DNA from: Muricea muricata
Lineage: Eukaryota > Cnidaria > Anthozoa > Malacalcyonacea > Plexauridae
Length of the DNA: 64,000 nucleotides
Assembly (NCBI GenBank): GCA_963855995.1
Contig: OY979716.1
Coordinates: forward strand, 88,118,103 to 88,182,102
Direction: 5' to 3'
A program made the position numbers and the translations under genes. Positions 30,780 through 43,294 of this stretch are shown piece by piece. Within the stretch, counting starts at the first letter, position 1; every line of letters starts with the position of its first letter. The notes under the pieces were generated by a model that was given only the letters and a program-made list of their open reading frames with translations, made no database searches and was not told the origin of the DNA.

Positions 30780-32066
30780 GGTTTCCTACAACGTTCTCGC
30801 TCGATCTGCGAATTCTCTCAAACCTACTCTATGTTGTTGGCAATCGTTGGACCGTCCACCATTGCATCAACGCACGCTTTCATCACGATGTGAGGTTGGC
30901 CATATCTGTTCTCGAGTAAACACATGGCCTTGTAGAGTCCACCTGGTATGCCTTCAAAACCCGCGACAGCGATTCTAGCTGGTCCGTCAAGAAACTGTAG
31001 CAGTCAACTCATCTGTTGGGATTCAGTAAGATCTTGCGTCAATACCATCTCATCGAATCGGGACTTAAATTGAAAGTATTTACACAGATCACCAGTAAAC
31101 TTTACTACTTCAAGTGGAGGGAGATTTGTTCTTGTCACAATCGAATTTAAACTACTTGTAAGTTTGGTTAAAATACGTCCAGATTGATCAGTCCATCTTT
31201 GTGGAGAGTGTCGAGGTTCAAAGTGTACTCTGGATTCCAGTTTCTCTCGGTTTCTATCAACACTTGATGGTGGAGATGTTTCACGATTTACTTCACTTAA
31301 CGGTGAAGGGGACAGGTCATAATGATAAGGTAGAAAGCTTTTCCGGAGTCTTATTGGTGTGACTGGTTGTCTCTCCGCCCTTCGTCCATACATGGCATTA
31401 GTAAATGGTTTTCGTTCTGTAAATGGATTACGCAGACTGCTTGGGACTGGTGGTGAGTCTCGAAATCCATCAGTTCTCGGTAGTTGAGGTTTTATTTCAG
31501 TAGAAGTCTTAACGTTTCTTGTTAGGTCGGGAACTCTTTCGTCTGTCGTGACTATCGGCGGCGACTTATCAACTTTAGATTTCACGTCCAGGTCATCCAA
31601 GAGAATTTCTTCAAACTGCTCAAACAGCTGTTCCTTTGTTCGGGCAAGGTCCACTTCGTCCTCGGCCTCAGCAATTTCATTGTCTAGTTTCAAGCATTGT
31701 TCTTTTAGTTTTCTCTCCTTCGCCTTTTTCAACAGTTCTAATTTCATTTCAGCCAAAATTTTGTCAAGTTTCGCTTTTTCGCGACCTTTCGAACTTAAAC
31801 TTGTTCTTCTCGAGGACAGTGAGGACTCGCTTCGTTCTTCGTCTTGAACTCTCATAGATCTAATCACCGCATCGACAGCTTTCGAACCTTCGATCAACTT
31901 TGTTGCATCTCCGTCCTCCGTCCGCTTCTCCTCGTCATCTCGGCTAAGAAACTGTTCAATTTCAGCCATATATAATTGATAAACCTGACACCGTCTATTA
32001 TGATTGTCATTTTCTTTAGTATAGTCATCGCTTCCATGCGAGATAAGCTGTATTAATTCATCAAAG
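30780..32066 (-). pseudogene. BEL/Pao element 2: Gag N-terminal part
   Basis: The frame from the assembly gap to 31004 encodes a charged coiled coil (KLDKILAEMKLELLKKAKER) and a DUF1759-like segment (VVKFTGDLCKYFQFKSRFDEM). A TGA at about 31004 probably replaces an arginine codon, since the frame continues LLQFLDGPARIAVAGF. A frameshift and TAG follow near 30800. The 5' end lies in the N run, so the 5' LTR is not seen. Confidence 0.8.
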
Positions 32067-32266
32067 NNNNNNNNNNNNNNNNNNNNNNNNNNNNNNNNNN
32101 NNNNNNNNNNNNNNNNNNNNNNNNNNNNNNNNNNNNNNNNNNNNNNNNNNNNNNNNNNNNNNNNNNNNNNNNNNNNNNNNNNNNNNNNNNNNNNNNNNNN
32201 NNNNNNNNNNNNNNNNNNNNNNNNNNNNNNNNNNNNNNNNNNNNNNNNNNNNNNNNNNNNNNNNNN
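32067..32266. other. Assembly gap (200 N)
   Basis: A run of 200 N. The BEL/Pao 5' end and the start of the Penelope-type sequence are both lost in it, so the two may not be truly adjacent. Confidence 1.
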
Positions 32267-33008
32267 CAAATATCTTACGAATTGTGGCCATGACAGTGCA
32301 CATGTTAATAGAGCCTTTGAGGTGGTTGGGGCTATGACTCATGAGGAAGCACGTACTAGTAGACGTAAAGTTCGTCGGGATTCCTGTGTTTTTGTTACCA
32401 AGTTTAATCCTAGGGCTCCTGATATTCGAAAAATTTTTCGTAAACATCGCTCGGTTTTAGATAGTGATGAACAGGCCAAGAAAATTCTACCTGAGGGTGC
32501 CATTCTTGTTTCGTATAAGCGTAATGCTAATTTGAAGGAGTTATTGGCACCATCTAACCCATATAAGTCTAATAAACTGGAAGGTGAAGGCTGCTACAAA
32601 TGTGATGCCAAGCGTTGCGATAGTTGTAAGAATTTTTTGAGTTTTGGTAATTCCTTTCGTGCAGCTGCCACTGGAAGGATATTTCTTATTTTAAAATCTT
32701 TGACGTGTACTTCCAGTAATGTAGTGTATCTTGCTGAGTGTGTGCTTTGTGGTTTGCAAGGTGTGGGCTCTACAGCCAATTTTAAGTCCAGACTAGCTAA
32801 CTACAAATCACACATTAAGCATAAGCGCCGGACATGCAGTATAACTAATCATTTTATTGATATGCATGAGGCAGATTATTCGAGCTTAAAATTTATGCTT
32901 ATTGATCAACACCATAGTGAAATACTCAAGAGTGAAAACTTTTGGATAGGAATGTTGTTGACCAACCGGAAAGGCCTTAATGGTAGTCATGATTTCGCTC
33001 AACAATAG
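32267..33008 (+). pseudogene. Penelope-like element, GIY-YIG C-terminal part
   Basis: The frame is open from the gap to TAG 33006-33008. It carries a Cys cluster (CYKCDAKRCDSCKNF), then SSNVVYLAECVLCGLQGVGSTANFKSRLANYKSHI, which is the GIY-YIG order in Penelope-like elements, and ends with ENFWIGMLLTNRKGLN. In the usual QYVG box the tyrosine is glycine here, so nuclease activity is doubtful. The reverse transcriptase part would lie in the gap. The 3' end is followed by AT-rich sequence and a TA microsatellite. Confidence 0.85.
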
Positions 33009-33157
33009 TAATTTATTCATAATTTATCGTATATAAGTATGTTCTGTGTAAAGCTAGGCACTCTGAAGAAGGTTGTGACATGCAGCCGAAAATTTAGTTT
33101 TTGTATTTAGTATATAGTTTTTAATAAACTTCTTTGAAACGTAGTCGTTTTTTTTTG

Positions 33158-33450
<293 letters not shown>

Positions 33451-34290
33451 TGAATCTTGATGTTTTGTCCCTTTTTAACAAGCATATATATGGCTCAGGC
33501 TACATGTATAAATGTTGAGTACATGGAGGTTTAATTATTTCTATTTGTCTATACTTCATGGACAACAGGACATGTAAATATGAAGTGCTGTAATGATGAA
33601 TAGAGTGAACAAGATTTATCGTATATTGTTTTATATTACCTTCTATGGGGGTACTGATATGTTGCCCAGGACTGTACTAAGAACTGAAGATGTACTTAAT
33701 GTAGCAACAAATTAAGGTCAATCTGATCACTTCACTTAATTGCATTTGACGAAGGAGAACGCTTCCTAATCGTGACGTCACGGCTGGATGCTATGTCATT
33801 TCGAGATTTTTGGATGTAACATTTGCCTCATTTTCGTGTATATGGAATTTGCCTCGGTTTCGTGCCTTGTCTTGATCTCCATGCGCTTTCCATATTTTGC
33901 GAAGACAAATTCATACTCAAGAAGAGAAAAGACATTCAAGACAAGTGGGTTTTCCTGTGCAGTTTATTGTGAAGGTAAGTGGAGTTGTTATAGTTTTTAC
34001 CTTTAAGTGTTACCTATGAATAAAGATACTTATAAAAAAATCAGGAATTTATCATGCGGTGTTTTATCGATTGGAAATCCGACATTTTAATTCACTGCCA
34101 AGCCACATGCTTTTTGTCAGGTAGAGTTCACAGCAGATTTAACTTTGCTCTGCTTAATGAAGGGTTTGAAAGCAAGTCTAACATATTCTTGTTGGTCATT
34201 GCGTGTTGAAGAAGTAAATGTTGTTAGGCATTTGAATTTTCAGAGTTGTGTTGAAAAATATCAGTTACAAAGCATAACAAATATTAAATA
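33451..34290. other. Non-coding AT-rich stretch
   Basis: No supported gene. It may include the 5' end of the Helitron, but I could not identify a 5' TC terminus. Confidence 0.4.
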
Positions 34291-34630
34291 TACAAGTCCC
34301 AGTACCTATTCATCTGTGTTGCCTTTAGGCAAAAAGAGCATGTCTATAGCAGGTAGATACACAAATAAATATACAAATTCCAGTTATTTGGGTGGGTTGC
34401 CTTTAATAGGAAAAAAGACCATGTTTATAGTAAGTGGCCACACAAATAAATATGCAAATCCCAGTTATATGGCTGGGTTGCCTTTAATAGGCAAAATGAC
34501 CATGTCTATAGTAGGTGGTCACAAATAAATACACAAATCCCAGTTATTTGGCTGGGTCGCCTTTAGGCAAAAAGATCATGTCTATACTAGGTGGTCACAC
34601 AAATAAATACACAAATCAAAGTAATTTTTT
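34291..34630. repeat. Minisatellite, unit about 85 bp
   Basis: About four imperfect tandem copies of a unit with GGGTTGCCTTTA(ATA)GGCAAAA, CCATGTCTATAGTAGGTGG and CACAAATAAATACACAAATC. It sits directly upstream of the OTU-like frame and may be in the Helitron's 5' region. Confidence 0.85.
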
Positions 34631-34638
34631 ACACAATG

Positions 34639-35260
34639 AACCTAATCAGTAATCAGGGACAAGCAGAGCAAAGTTATACTCAGTCTGGCAAATTCACCTG
34701 TATTTTTCATGAACATCTCTTACCATGTTTGATTACCAAAAATGACATGTGTGGTGCCAGTGAAATTTCTGATGCTTTGATAAATTATTCTGTTGGAACC
34801 TTTGTAAGAGAAAAGTCCTTTAAGTCCAAGTTACATAGAGGTATGTATTCAGCAAATAATAACAGCAATTTTCCCTGGAATGTTTTGGAAAATAAGTTAG
34901 CTTTAATAGGTCGAGTTCCATGTGACTGTGGAAGTTCACCTGGTGACTGCTTTTTTGCATCATTAGGGCATGCTCTTTATAAAAATCCTAATTGCCATCT
35001 TGATATTCGTAGTGCAGGCATTACACATTTAATGCATAATCCTGAGTAGTATGTTGAAAGTCTTGAAAATTTCATGGAAAAATTATATAGAAGAAATGTC
35101 AAAACCTCTGGAACATAATGTGATAATATCATTATTCAAGCAGTAGCTAATGCTTTAAGCTGTACTATTCATATTACTGATTCCAACCCAAATGCTAGTG
35201 CAACCATTATAAACCCAATTAGTTCACAGGAGAGGCAAAAAATGGCATTTCTAGGTTATT
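34639..35260 (+). pseudogene. Helitron OTU-like cysteine protease region
   Basis: The frame includes LALIGRVPCDCGSSPGDCFFASLGHALYKN, which fits the OTU active-site block (GDCFF carrying the cysteine). After a TAG at 35047-35049 the frame continues with YVESLENFMEKLYRRN and an ALSCTIHIT-like end. OTU proteases cleave ubiquitin chains, and their role in Helitrons is unknown. The stop makes this copy non-functional. Confidence 0.65.
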
Positions 35261-35639
35261 TCACCCAATCCAAATGTTGTATCCTAATAAAATTATTGTC
35301 TCCAATAAATTATTGGGATTGTTAGGGTCAGGGTCATTTTATATGCATGAAATGACAATTCCAGTAACTATTGGAATTATCAAACGTTGTAACCAGTAAC
35401 TTTATTGGAATACAACGTTCAGATCGGTTGGTTATTTAACTGACATACATTTTTTCTCCACTTTACCAAATCCAAGTACAGGTAATCAGACAGATAGTAA
35501 AAGAAAGGAAATGCTAGAGAAAAGGAGAGTTTATGCTAAAAAATGGCAATCTGATGAAACTGCTAATGCAAAAAAAAATCAAAAAAGGCTAGTGAAACTG
35601 CACAAACTGTCACTCAATCTAAATATCTGAATGAATTTG

Positions 35640-37633
35640 ATGCTATGAAAATTGGACCACTGCATGACCAATGTTGGGCAAAATCTAACATGAACAATTT
35701 CATAAGTCTGTACAGTATTTCATATTCCAGTGCATGGTTTGCAAAGAGGCTTGGCCAGTCACCAGTAAAGCAAATTCCCCTGGTAGCTATTTGTGCTCTT
35801 GCTGTTCTAGGGATAAAAACACACCAAAAAATTATCTGATGCTAACAGCATGATTCCAAGACCTATTGAGTTGCAAGGCCTAACTCAAACTAAAGAAATG
35901 CTCATTGCTCGAGTCCTGCCTATAATGAGGGTTTATATCAAACCAGGCAGACAAATAATGTATTCAGGGCATTGCATTAATTTGCCTCAACATGTTGAAG
36001 AGCTTGCATCAATTTTTTAAAGATATCCTAGGGATTTGTCCGTTATTGTAGTTAAGATGATGGGTAGACATGACACATTTAGGGATGTTACGATCAGAAG
36101 AGAAAAAGTGCATAATGCATTGCTATGGCTTTTGAGAAATAATCCACATTATAGTAATGCGACTATTAACCAACATGCCTTAGAATCACTTCCTGTTGAT
36201 GGTGTTCCATCTGATATAATGACAGTTGAGTCTGAGGAAATTGTGTTTTGTCAGAGGAAATTATGTTGCCCGACTTGGGCCCTTCCAGTGATAACGTTGA
36301 AGATAAAGTCTACAATGAGACAACAGAAATGAGTAGCTTTATGCCAACCTGTGAAAAACAGAAAAGGGAACTAGAGGCAATAAAAAATCAATTATTTTCA
36401 AATGAGCCAATGAACTGGCCCAGTGTTGATAATTTGGCTATAAATGAATATCAGAGATCATTTCTAGCTACATTACCATTCCCCACATTATTTCCTACAG
36501 GTAAAGGGGATCCAACAAATCCATCCCTTTTGAATGACATTCCCTTAGGCGAGAAAGTAAAACATCTTGTTAAATTTGCTGAGCAAATTAATGGCAAATG
36601 GATTTTCCAATTTGCCAGTCATCCTAGGTTTTGTTATTGGGCATTTAACATGATACAGAGAAAACAAACCTTGCAACAAAGTGGAATGTTTCTTAAGCAA
36701 AATCCAGGTGAGGCTCACTTAACAATAGATGAACTGCGTGAAATGGCAGCAGGTGATAACAGCCATGCATGTATCTCTAAGATATCTCGATATGTGGCAA
36801 ATATTGCTGGCTCAAATGCTTACTGGTATAAGGTGAGGGAAGATCTTAAAGCCATTGTAACAACTGTTGGGACACCCACATTTTTCTTCACATTCTCTTC
36901 AGCTGATATGCATTGGCCAGAGTTACATAGGCTATTAGGAAATGAAAATGGTACAAGTGAAGAAAGGCAGCAAGCTGTGATAAAAAATCCACATTTAGTG
37001 GATTGGTTTCTTACACAAAGAGTAGAAAGCTTTATCAAACACTGGTTGTACAAGACACTTGATGCCAAGTGACTGGTATAGATTTGAATACCAGGCAAGA
37101 GGAAGCATACATTGCCATGGCATTGCTAAACTAAACAATGACCCTGGTTTGTGTGATCTCACCAAGATTGCCCTTAAAGGATTCTTAGCTCGCAAATACA
37201 AAGATGAGAACAAAGATAAAAATACATCTGAGCTTGACAATGATATTATTGTTGGTAACAAAGCTGCTAAACAGCTTGTATGTTGACTGGTTGCTTTCCA
37301 CAGTTAACCCAAATCCACCAGATGATGCTTTTTGGGTAAAACCAACAGTTCATCCATGTCAAAAGTATTATCAGGACATCGCAGATTGTGAAATGCATGA
37401 TGATTTTTGCGATCTGTTAAATATGGTTCAGCGTCATACACGTTGGAGTACTAGCTATTGCTTAAGAAAAAAAAACTACAGATTCTGAACCAAACTGTAG
37501 ATTCAATTTTCCAATGGATACTTGCTCTAAGGCAAGGTTAGACTTTGAAGAAGTTCACACTAAAGGTAACGAGCCACAATATAAGTCAAGAATTGTCACC
37601 AGAAGAAATGATTCTCGGCTGAATAATAACCAG
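35640..37633 (+). pseudogene. Helitron DUF6570-like and Rep (HUH) region, part 1
   Basis: Broken frames carry MKIGPLHDQC, then LSVIVVKMMGRHDTFRDV (DUF6570-like, from 36036). Next come [20 protein letters not shown] and the Helitron_like_N domain with [16 protein letters not shown] (to 37072). After a one-base shift, [14 protein letters not shown] has the HxH metal-binding pair of the HUH nuclease (37110-37125), and further frames continue to 37633. The nuclease nicks single-stranded DNA to start rolling-circle transposition. At least three frame breaks are visible. The coding region is then interrupted by the 3.7-kb insert. Confidence 0.85.
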
Positions 37634-37707
37634 CAACCTTGCAAGCCAGGGTCTTTACCTACGCCTGGCGCTGCGACAAAGACCCTGGTTCAGGCTGGTC
37701 ACGTGAC
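37634..37707 (+). repeat. Left terminal inverted repeat, 74 bp
   Basis: Starts CAACCTTGCAAGCC, ends GGTCACGTGAC, with inner words GGTCTTTACC and GACAAAGACC. The inverted copy is at 41247-41320. Confidence 0.9.
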
Positions 37708-39562
37708 AGTGAGATGTGATGGTTGCAAAAAATAACATGAATTTTCTGATTTAAAATTATGTACTTTTCTCTTTTTTTGTCCGTATTTCTTGTCAACATT
37801 TGAACTTCTTGTCAGCGTTTGAACTCCATAAGCATGAGTATTTCAATGACAGTTTGAGTGTTAAGTTGGGCTTAGTCAACTGGCATCGGCATGTAATCGC
37901 GTAAGTTTATATTAAGTCTGTCTTTCGTTGCCGTGTTTGTTTTAAAAGACATTAAAATGGCCTCTCACTGTTGCTTTATACGTTTATATCATATACATTC
38001 ATTCATGACTTCTGAATTATTCCATTAAATTGTGTGTGCACCGATGCAAATATTTAGTGTACGCGCAGAGTGTAACGCTGCGCAGATATCATGTCTATCA
38101 TCAATAAAGATCAATATTGTCAACGGCATATAATTGGATGAGCCATGAGTGACTTTACAAAACTCTCGATGACCATGTAAAACTACTACTATGTTAAAAC
38201 TACCTTGAAACTACTGGATTACTGATATAAAAACGGCACCAAAAAGGGTCCAACACAGGCCCCATGGACTGAAATATATTTCACCTTTTGCAACTGACAT
38301 TTGCACAAATTATATTTTTATGTATACATATTCTTTTTATCATTTGTTAGTTTTGACCCTGTGAATAGAGCAACAAAATATTAAACAGCAATGTAAGAGT
38401 CAAAGTAAGAAATAATGAGGCACTTCTAGGGTAAATTTAGCACAATCGCTGGCTATAGCAACAATGCCATAGACCACAGTCAATACTGTCATAGTCATAT
38501 ATAAGGGGAAAAAATTAAAATTTTCGAAATAAACATAGCATTGTTTCGAGAGGCGACACATAGCATATCTTGAAAATCAGACGAGTAACATCCACACTTC
38601 CCTACCAGGACCACAATATGTATATACATATATGAACAGAAATTTTACACAGACAATTATTATGTAACATAAGTTACACACTATTTACAGCACTACCTCT
38701 AAAATTATTTGTCATTCATTTTCTACATGTAAAGTATTACTACATATCCATAGACCATACATATCGCATAGTGCATAGAAGATGACTGGATCAACTAAAA
38801 AATTGTAGTGTTAAAAATACATATATAGACGAGACTTATCTTTGAAAAATTCTTGTTGGCTTTATAGTAAAGTTGATAATATGGAGGTCTTGTCTAAAAG
38901 TACACACGAATGACCATGAGTGACCACCAAAGTAACCTATTATTGAGGGACCAGCTGATAATATTTTTGGCTTATGTGGGCAAAAATGTGGAAAATCTAC
39001 TTGAACCCAAAATAATTTTTAAAGTTTGAAAAGAACTAGTTGGAATCTGTTTGGTTGCATAATTGGCTTAATTTTTTTCACCACTGAACGATAAAAACGT
39101 GAACCGAAGAACCAGAAGACGAGATGATCGGACTGGACAATTTTTATTTAGTCCAGATTTCTCTAGCATCTACTATCATCCTTCTTGCGCCCACATTATG
39201 AAAAAGAATCTTGTCTTCACTGGTATTGTAACTGTCGATTGTTACACGTGTGAATGCCTGACCGAAGAGCAACGGCAGTACGTGGCCACATTTGATTTAA
39301 AAATTCAAGTTTTGTAATGTGAACTTACGTTTTTATAGGGTTACTCTATATAAAGTTGAAGTGCGCAAGCGAGAATTTTGAATTTCCAGCGTTTCAAGTA
39401 ATCTAAGAAAATTTGAATTATAATTGTTATTAAAGCAATCATGTCATCAAATCGGGAATATAGTGGAAATGGAACTACTGTAAAGACATAAAATCAAAGC
39501 TTTTCTTAAGAAAACTGATTTGTGGTTTCGATTTGACGTCATGTCCGGTAATCTTAAGGACC

Positions 39563-39845
39563 TACAATCTTGGACAAAATTGTTGAGACACATGAGCGAT
39601 CATTTGTCATTTTCGCAGTGTTTGTATAATTCTTTTTGCCCCCCTCCCCACACACACACCCCAATTCAATGTTGTTGAGATGATACCTATGCTTCGGACA
39701 TGCGGCTGTCGAATTATGTCAACATTGAACTGGGGGAGAGGGGGTTTAGAATAAAAATTGTGAGCATTTAAATCAGTCGAGAAGGGCACGCGTATCTTGT
39801 CTTCAAAATTTCAATGTGTTTCAACAAGTTTTGTCCAAGATTGTA
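39563..39845. mobile_element. Palindromic MITE with TA target (Tc1/mariner type)
   Basis: TA, CAATCTTGGACAAAATTGTTGA at the left is inverted at the right as TTTCAACAAGTTTTGTCCAAGATTG, TA. Inner arms (CCCCCTCCCC..ACACCCCAATTCAATGTTG and its inverted form) make the whole 283 bp palindromic. The TA duplication fits Tc1/mariner-type mobilisation. It is nested in the 3.7-kb element. Confidence 0.8.
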
Positions 39846-41246
39846 ATATACTCTTTGAATTTTTGATGTTGGATTTTGATATTAAAGTTTTTTAGTAACA
39901 AATTATATTGCATATTTTCGTAGAATACCCCAAAGGTTCAAAATTTATAAAATTTCAAAATTTCCGTATATGAATAGGCGTGCATAAGGCGTAAAAGTTG
40001 ATATTTTATGTCGAGTTTCATATGAAAAGTGTAAAGTGTATAGCTATTAGTAAAGTTGACATTTAATCACGTCACAGAGACGTGCGACAGTACGAGGATA
40101 TGACAGAACAATGTTATCTGTTTGTACAGACAATGCAGATTTCCAGCTAATGTTGTCACAGGCAATAATCAATATATTCTAGTTTGTTCGGATTTGCATT
40201 GTGATCTTTCCTAAACAATCAGCTCATGCTCAATGCTAATTAATTGGCCTAATTGCTAATCGTAGAAGCTCAGTGTAATGCTAATTGATTATAACGACTT
40301 TTAAATGAGAACTGTCGCACGTAAACTTTTCAACTTCAACACCTAATCAATGCAATCTATGCATAATTACGTCAATGAGGAGAAACACTCTCAAGAATTG
40401 TAAGCCAATGGTCTTGCGTCTTTTATTGATGAAAGCAAGGTTCCCAAGCCAAAATGGTTTCAGTGACGTGATTATCAAAAGGGTGTTCAGTGATTGCTGT
40501 ACGAAAAGTTCCCGCCTTTAGCTTTTTAGTAATATGGCTGTGATCCCCTATCCGCTTTTCGCAATTTGCTACCCGCATTTCGTTGCTTGCAATCCTCTAC
40601 AAGTTGGGTTTTATATGTGTTCGGTGTATATTTTTTATTGCGTGAAACGCGGAAGTAATATTCGTGGGTCATTTGTGGTCACTCGTGGTCATTCGTGTGT
40701 TCTTTTAGACAAGATCTAATATGGATGTATCTCCTCAACATATGTTTTTCGTTGCCTGCTTGGTGCGATGCACAGTTGACATTTGTTTACAAATTTTGCC
40801 ATTGCTTGCGGTGATTCTTTCTATATATTTCCAGAGAAATTTCGCAGTAATATAAATCCAGACTCGCAATAGTAAATGTGTCGTTTGGTATCGGTTATCG
40901 TATACAGACTGCAAATGCTGTCAATACAACCCCAAAGCCAATATTACAGGATTATTTTCTCTTTGACATTTACCGCATTGCGAAGATGCATAATCTTTTG
41001 AAATCTGATCCACGTTTGTGTTTCATGTGAAACTCAACACGCGCTTGAGCTTTCATGCATAGAAAATAATGACCCCGCCAGCAAAAGTACAATTTTTGAT
41101 GAGCTTTCTTGGCAATTTGACCAATTTCTTGTTGAAAAAATTTCAATTTCTTTCATTGAACACTAGAAATGCATTCATAAGCCACTCTACCATCCAATCC
41201 TAATGACATGAAGGTCACTAATTAAAAATACCCCAGATTTTAGAGT

Positions 41247-41320
41247 GTCACGTGACCAGCCTGAACCAGGGTCTTTGTCGCAGCACCGGGCATAGGTAAA
41301 GACCCTGGCTTGCAAGGTTG
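41247..41320 (-). repeat. Right terminal inverted repeat, 74 bp
   Basis: Inverted copy of 37634-37707. Confidence 0.9.
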
Positions 41321-42185
41321 TAACAACCAGCAGCTCTAACTACAAGGTTGGAGAGCCAATTGTGACATACAAGTAGTTATTGACCATTATGCTTGTGTTG
41401 ATTACCTCACTAAATATGCTGCTAAGGGTGAACCCAGAACATCTATGCTTAAAGTAGCATTCAACAGAATCATGAATAATGCTCCAAGCAATGATAATCC
41501 TCACAAAGCTATTAAAAAAGTTGTTATGAAAACAATTGGTGAAAGAGATTATGCTGCACAAGAAACAATGCACCATTTGCCCTCACTAAAGCTTCACAGC
41601 TCTAGCTTTAAAGTAATACCAGTTAGTTTAAATGGCTCTCGTAGAATTAAGACATCAACTGGAGAAACTGACATTTGCTCAAGCAATTTTCTCCTTGATG
41701 TACATGCAAATCGTGCACAATACAATAGTGCAACTGTTACAGAGAAATTAAATTTTGTTCAGTTTGCAAAACAGTTTAAGGTTGTGAATAATAAGCTAAC
41801 CAGACTTCCAGATGATGTTATTCCCAGAATTTTTCCAAACTATTCATGCAATCCAAGGAGGCCAAATTTTCCTCAGTATTGTAAATATCAGTTGTTAAGA
41901 TACAAGCCTTGGAAAATAACACAAGAAAATTCTTGGGATAATGAAAGATCAGATGAAAACATGATTAATAAATGGCAAGAATTTCTTCAGACAGCATATG
42001 CAAAGGAAAATGTCCCAGACTGGTTTGACAAACTTCGATCAGTTGTTCAAAACCAACAAGAATCAGAAAATCCAATTGTTGATGAACAGCCTGAAAATAC
42101 TCGTGAAGAGTGGATGATCATATCTGATTTACATATGCCTTTTTCTGATTCTTGCCCAACAAATGTAAAAATGGCATATGAATAG
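41321..42185 (+). pseudogene. Helitron Rep region, part 2
   Basis: Resumes after the insert with LQGWRANCDIQVVIDHYACVDYLTKYAAKGEP, a segment typical of the C-terminal Rep region (catalytic tyrosines in YLTKYAAK). It continues open from 41445 with RPNFPQYCKYQLLRYKPW and WSM-type linker sequence to TAG at 42183. A TAA near 41340 lies just after the insertion point. It joined the part before 37633 before the insertion. Confidence 0.85.
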
Positions 42186-42922
42186 GACAGTGATAGGACT
42201 AATTATTCCGAGCAACAAATTGGTGAAATGCCAATGTGGATAAAAAATATGCAAGAGGGGAGTGATCAAGTCTTACAAGAAATGTTAATACCTTCAGTGA
42301 AATGCAAGAACTCGCATACAACATTGTTAGGTCTCACTTTAATGACATATCTTCAAATAGAACACCACTTGTTCTTATTATTAATGGAGTAGCAGAAACT
42401 GGGAATAGTTACTTTATAAATCCTCTCCGTACACTGCTGAGTACCAAATGTGCAGTCACAGCAACAACTGGTAATACTGCCTTTAATATAAATGGGGTAA
42501 CCATTACTCTCTCCTAAAAGTTACCAGTTGGCTCAAGGGAAAGTAAGGATCTTACAGGCCAGAATTTGATTAGATTACAAAAATTTTTACATAACATTGA
42601 TTATATAATAATTGATGAATATTCAATGCTTGGTCAAGTAACATTTGGCTGGATAGATAAGCGATTAAAGCAATCATCTGGACTACAAGATAAACTGCTT
42701 GGCAACAAATCAATTATCTTATGCGGCGATCCAGCTCAATTGCCCCCTGTGGCAGACAAACCACTTTATCACGCAATACCAACCAATGGTATTGGTGAAC
42801 AGGGTTATCTAACATATAAGATATATGCTAATGGTGATGTTGTACTCGGGTAAATATGATATTATGATATTGTGATGCTACTCCGAGTGTAAGCCACACT
42901 GGGCAGGCTGAAAAGTTTGCCT

Positions 42923-42995
42923 GGCCACAGCGGGATTCGAACCAGCGACCTTTGGAATACTAGCCCCAACGCTCTACCAACTGAGCTACATGGTC
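42923..42995 (-). other. tRNA-like sequence (minus copy)
   Basis: Has an A box (TAGCTCAGTTGGTAGAGC) and B box (GGTTCGAATCC) at tRNA spacing. The acceptor stem has a mismatch and the anticodon loop is irregular (8 nt if TTGGG pairs TCCAA). It is better read as a tRNA-derived SINE head than a working tRNA gene. Confidence 0.7.
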
Positions 42996-43221
42996 ACGAC
43001 GGTTTGATAAGTGATATTTCAGAACAGAGTCTAGTTCCTTCAATACCTAATACTCTAATTCAGCCTGCCCAGTGTGGCTTACACTCGGAGTAGCATCACA
43101 ATATCATAATATCATATTTACCCGAGTACAACATCACCATTAGCATATATAATTAGAGTATTAGGTATTGAAGGAACTAGACTCTGTTCCGAAATATCAC
43201 TTATCGAAGTCGAACCGTCGT

Positions 43222-43294
43222 GACCGTGTAGCTCAGTTGGTAGAGCGTTGGGGCTAGTATTCCAAAGGTCGCTGGTTCAAATCCCGCTGTGGCC
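43222..43294 (+). other. tRNA-like sequence (plus copy)
   Basis: Inverted partner of 42923-42995, with A box TAGCTCAGTTGGTAGAGC and B box GGTTCAAATCC. It differs at a few positions. The same structural defects argue against a functional tRNA. Confidence 0.7.

Larger units (their letters stand above)
37634..41320. mobile_element. 3.7-kb TIR element without recognisable transposase
   Basis: The left end 37634-37707 (CAACCTTGCAAGCCAGGGTC ... TCACGTGAC) is inverted at 41247-41320, giving terminal inverted repeats of 74 bp with few mismatches. The flanks are AATAACCAG and TAACAACCAG, so the target duplication (TAAC or AACCAG) cannot be settled by eye. It interrupts the Helitron Rep frame between LNNNQQ and LQGWRANCDIQ. 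The inside is AT-rich and mostly non-coding. The best frame, 39099-39317, has a few Cys/His but no recognised domain. It is probably non-autonomous. Confidence 0.85.

Noticed and set aside
34145..34528. 127-codon frame upstream of the Helitron
   Set aside because: Mostly a translation of the 85-bp minisatellite.
39099..39317. Possible zinc-binding transposase fragment in the 3.7-kb element
   Set aside because: Only a few Cys/His residues, no THAP, BED or DDE pattern that I can support.
42923..43294. Two candidate functional tRNA genes
   Set aside because: Acceptor-stem mismatch, irregular anticodon loop and location inside an inserted element point to tRNA-derived repeats.
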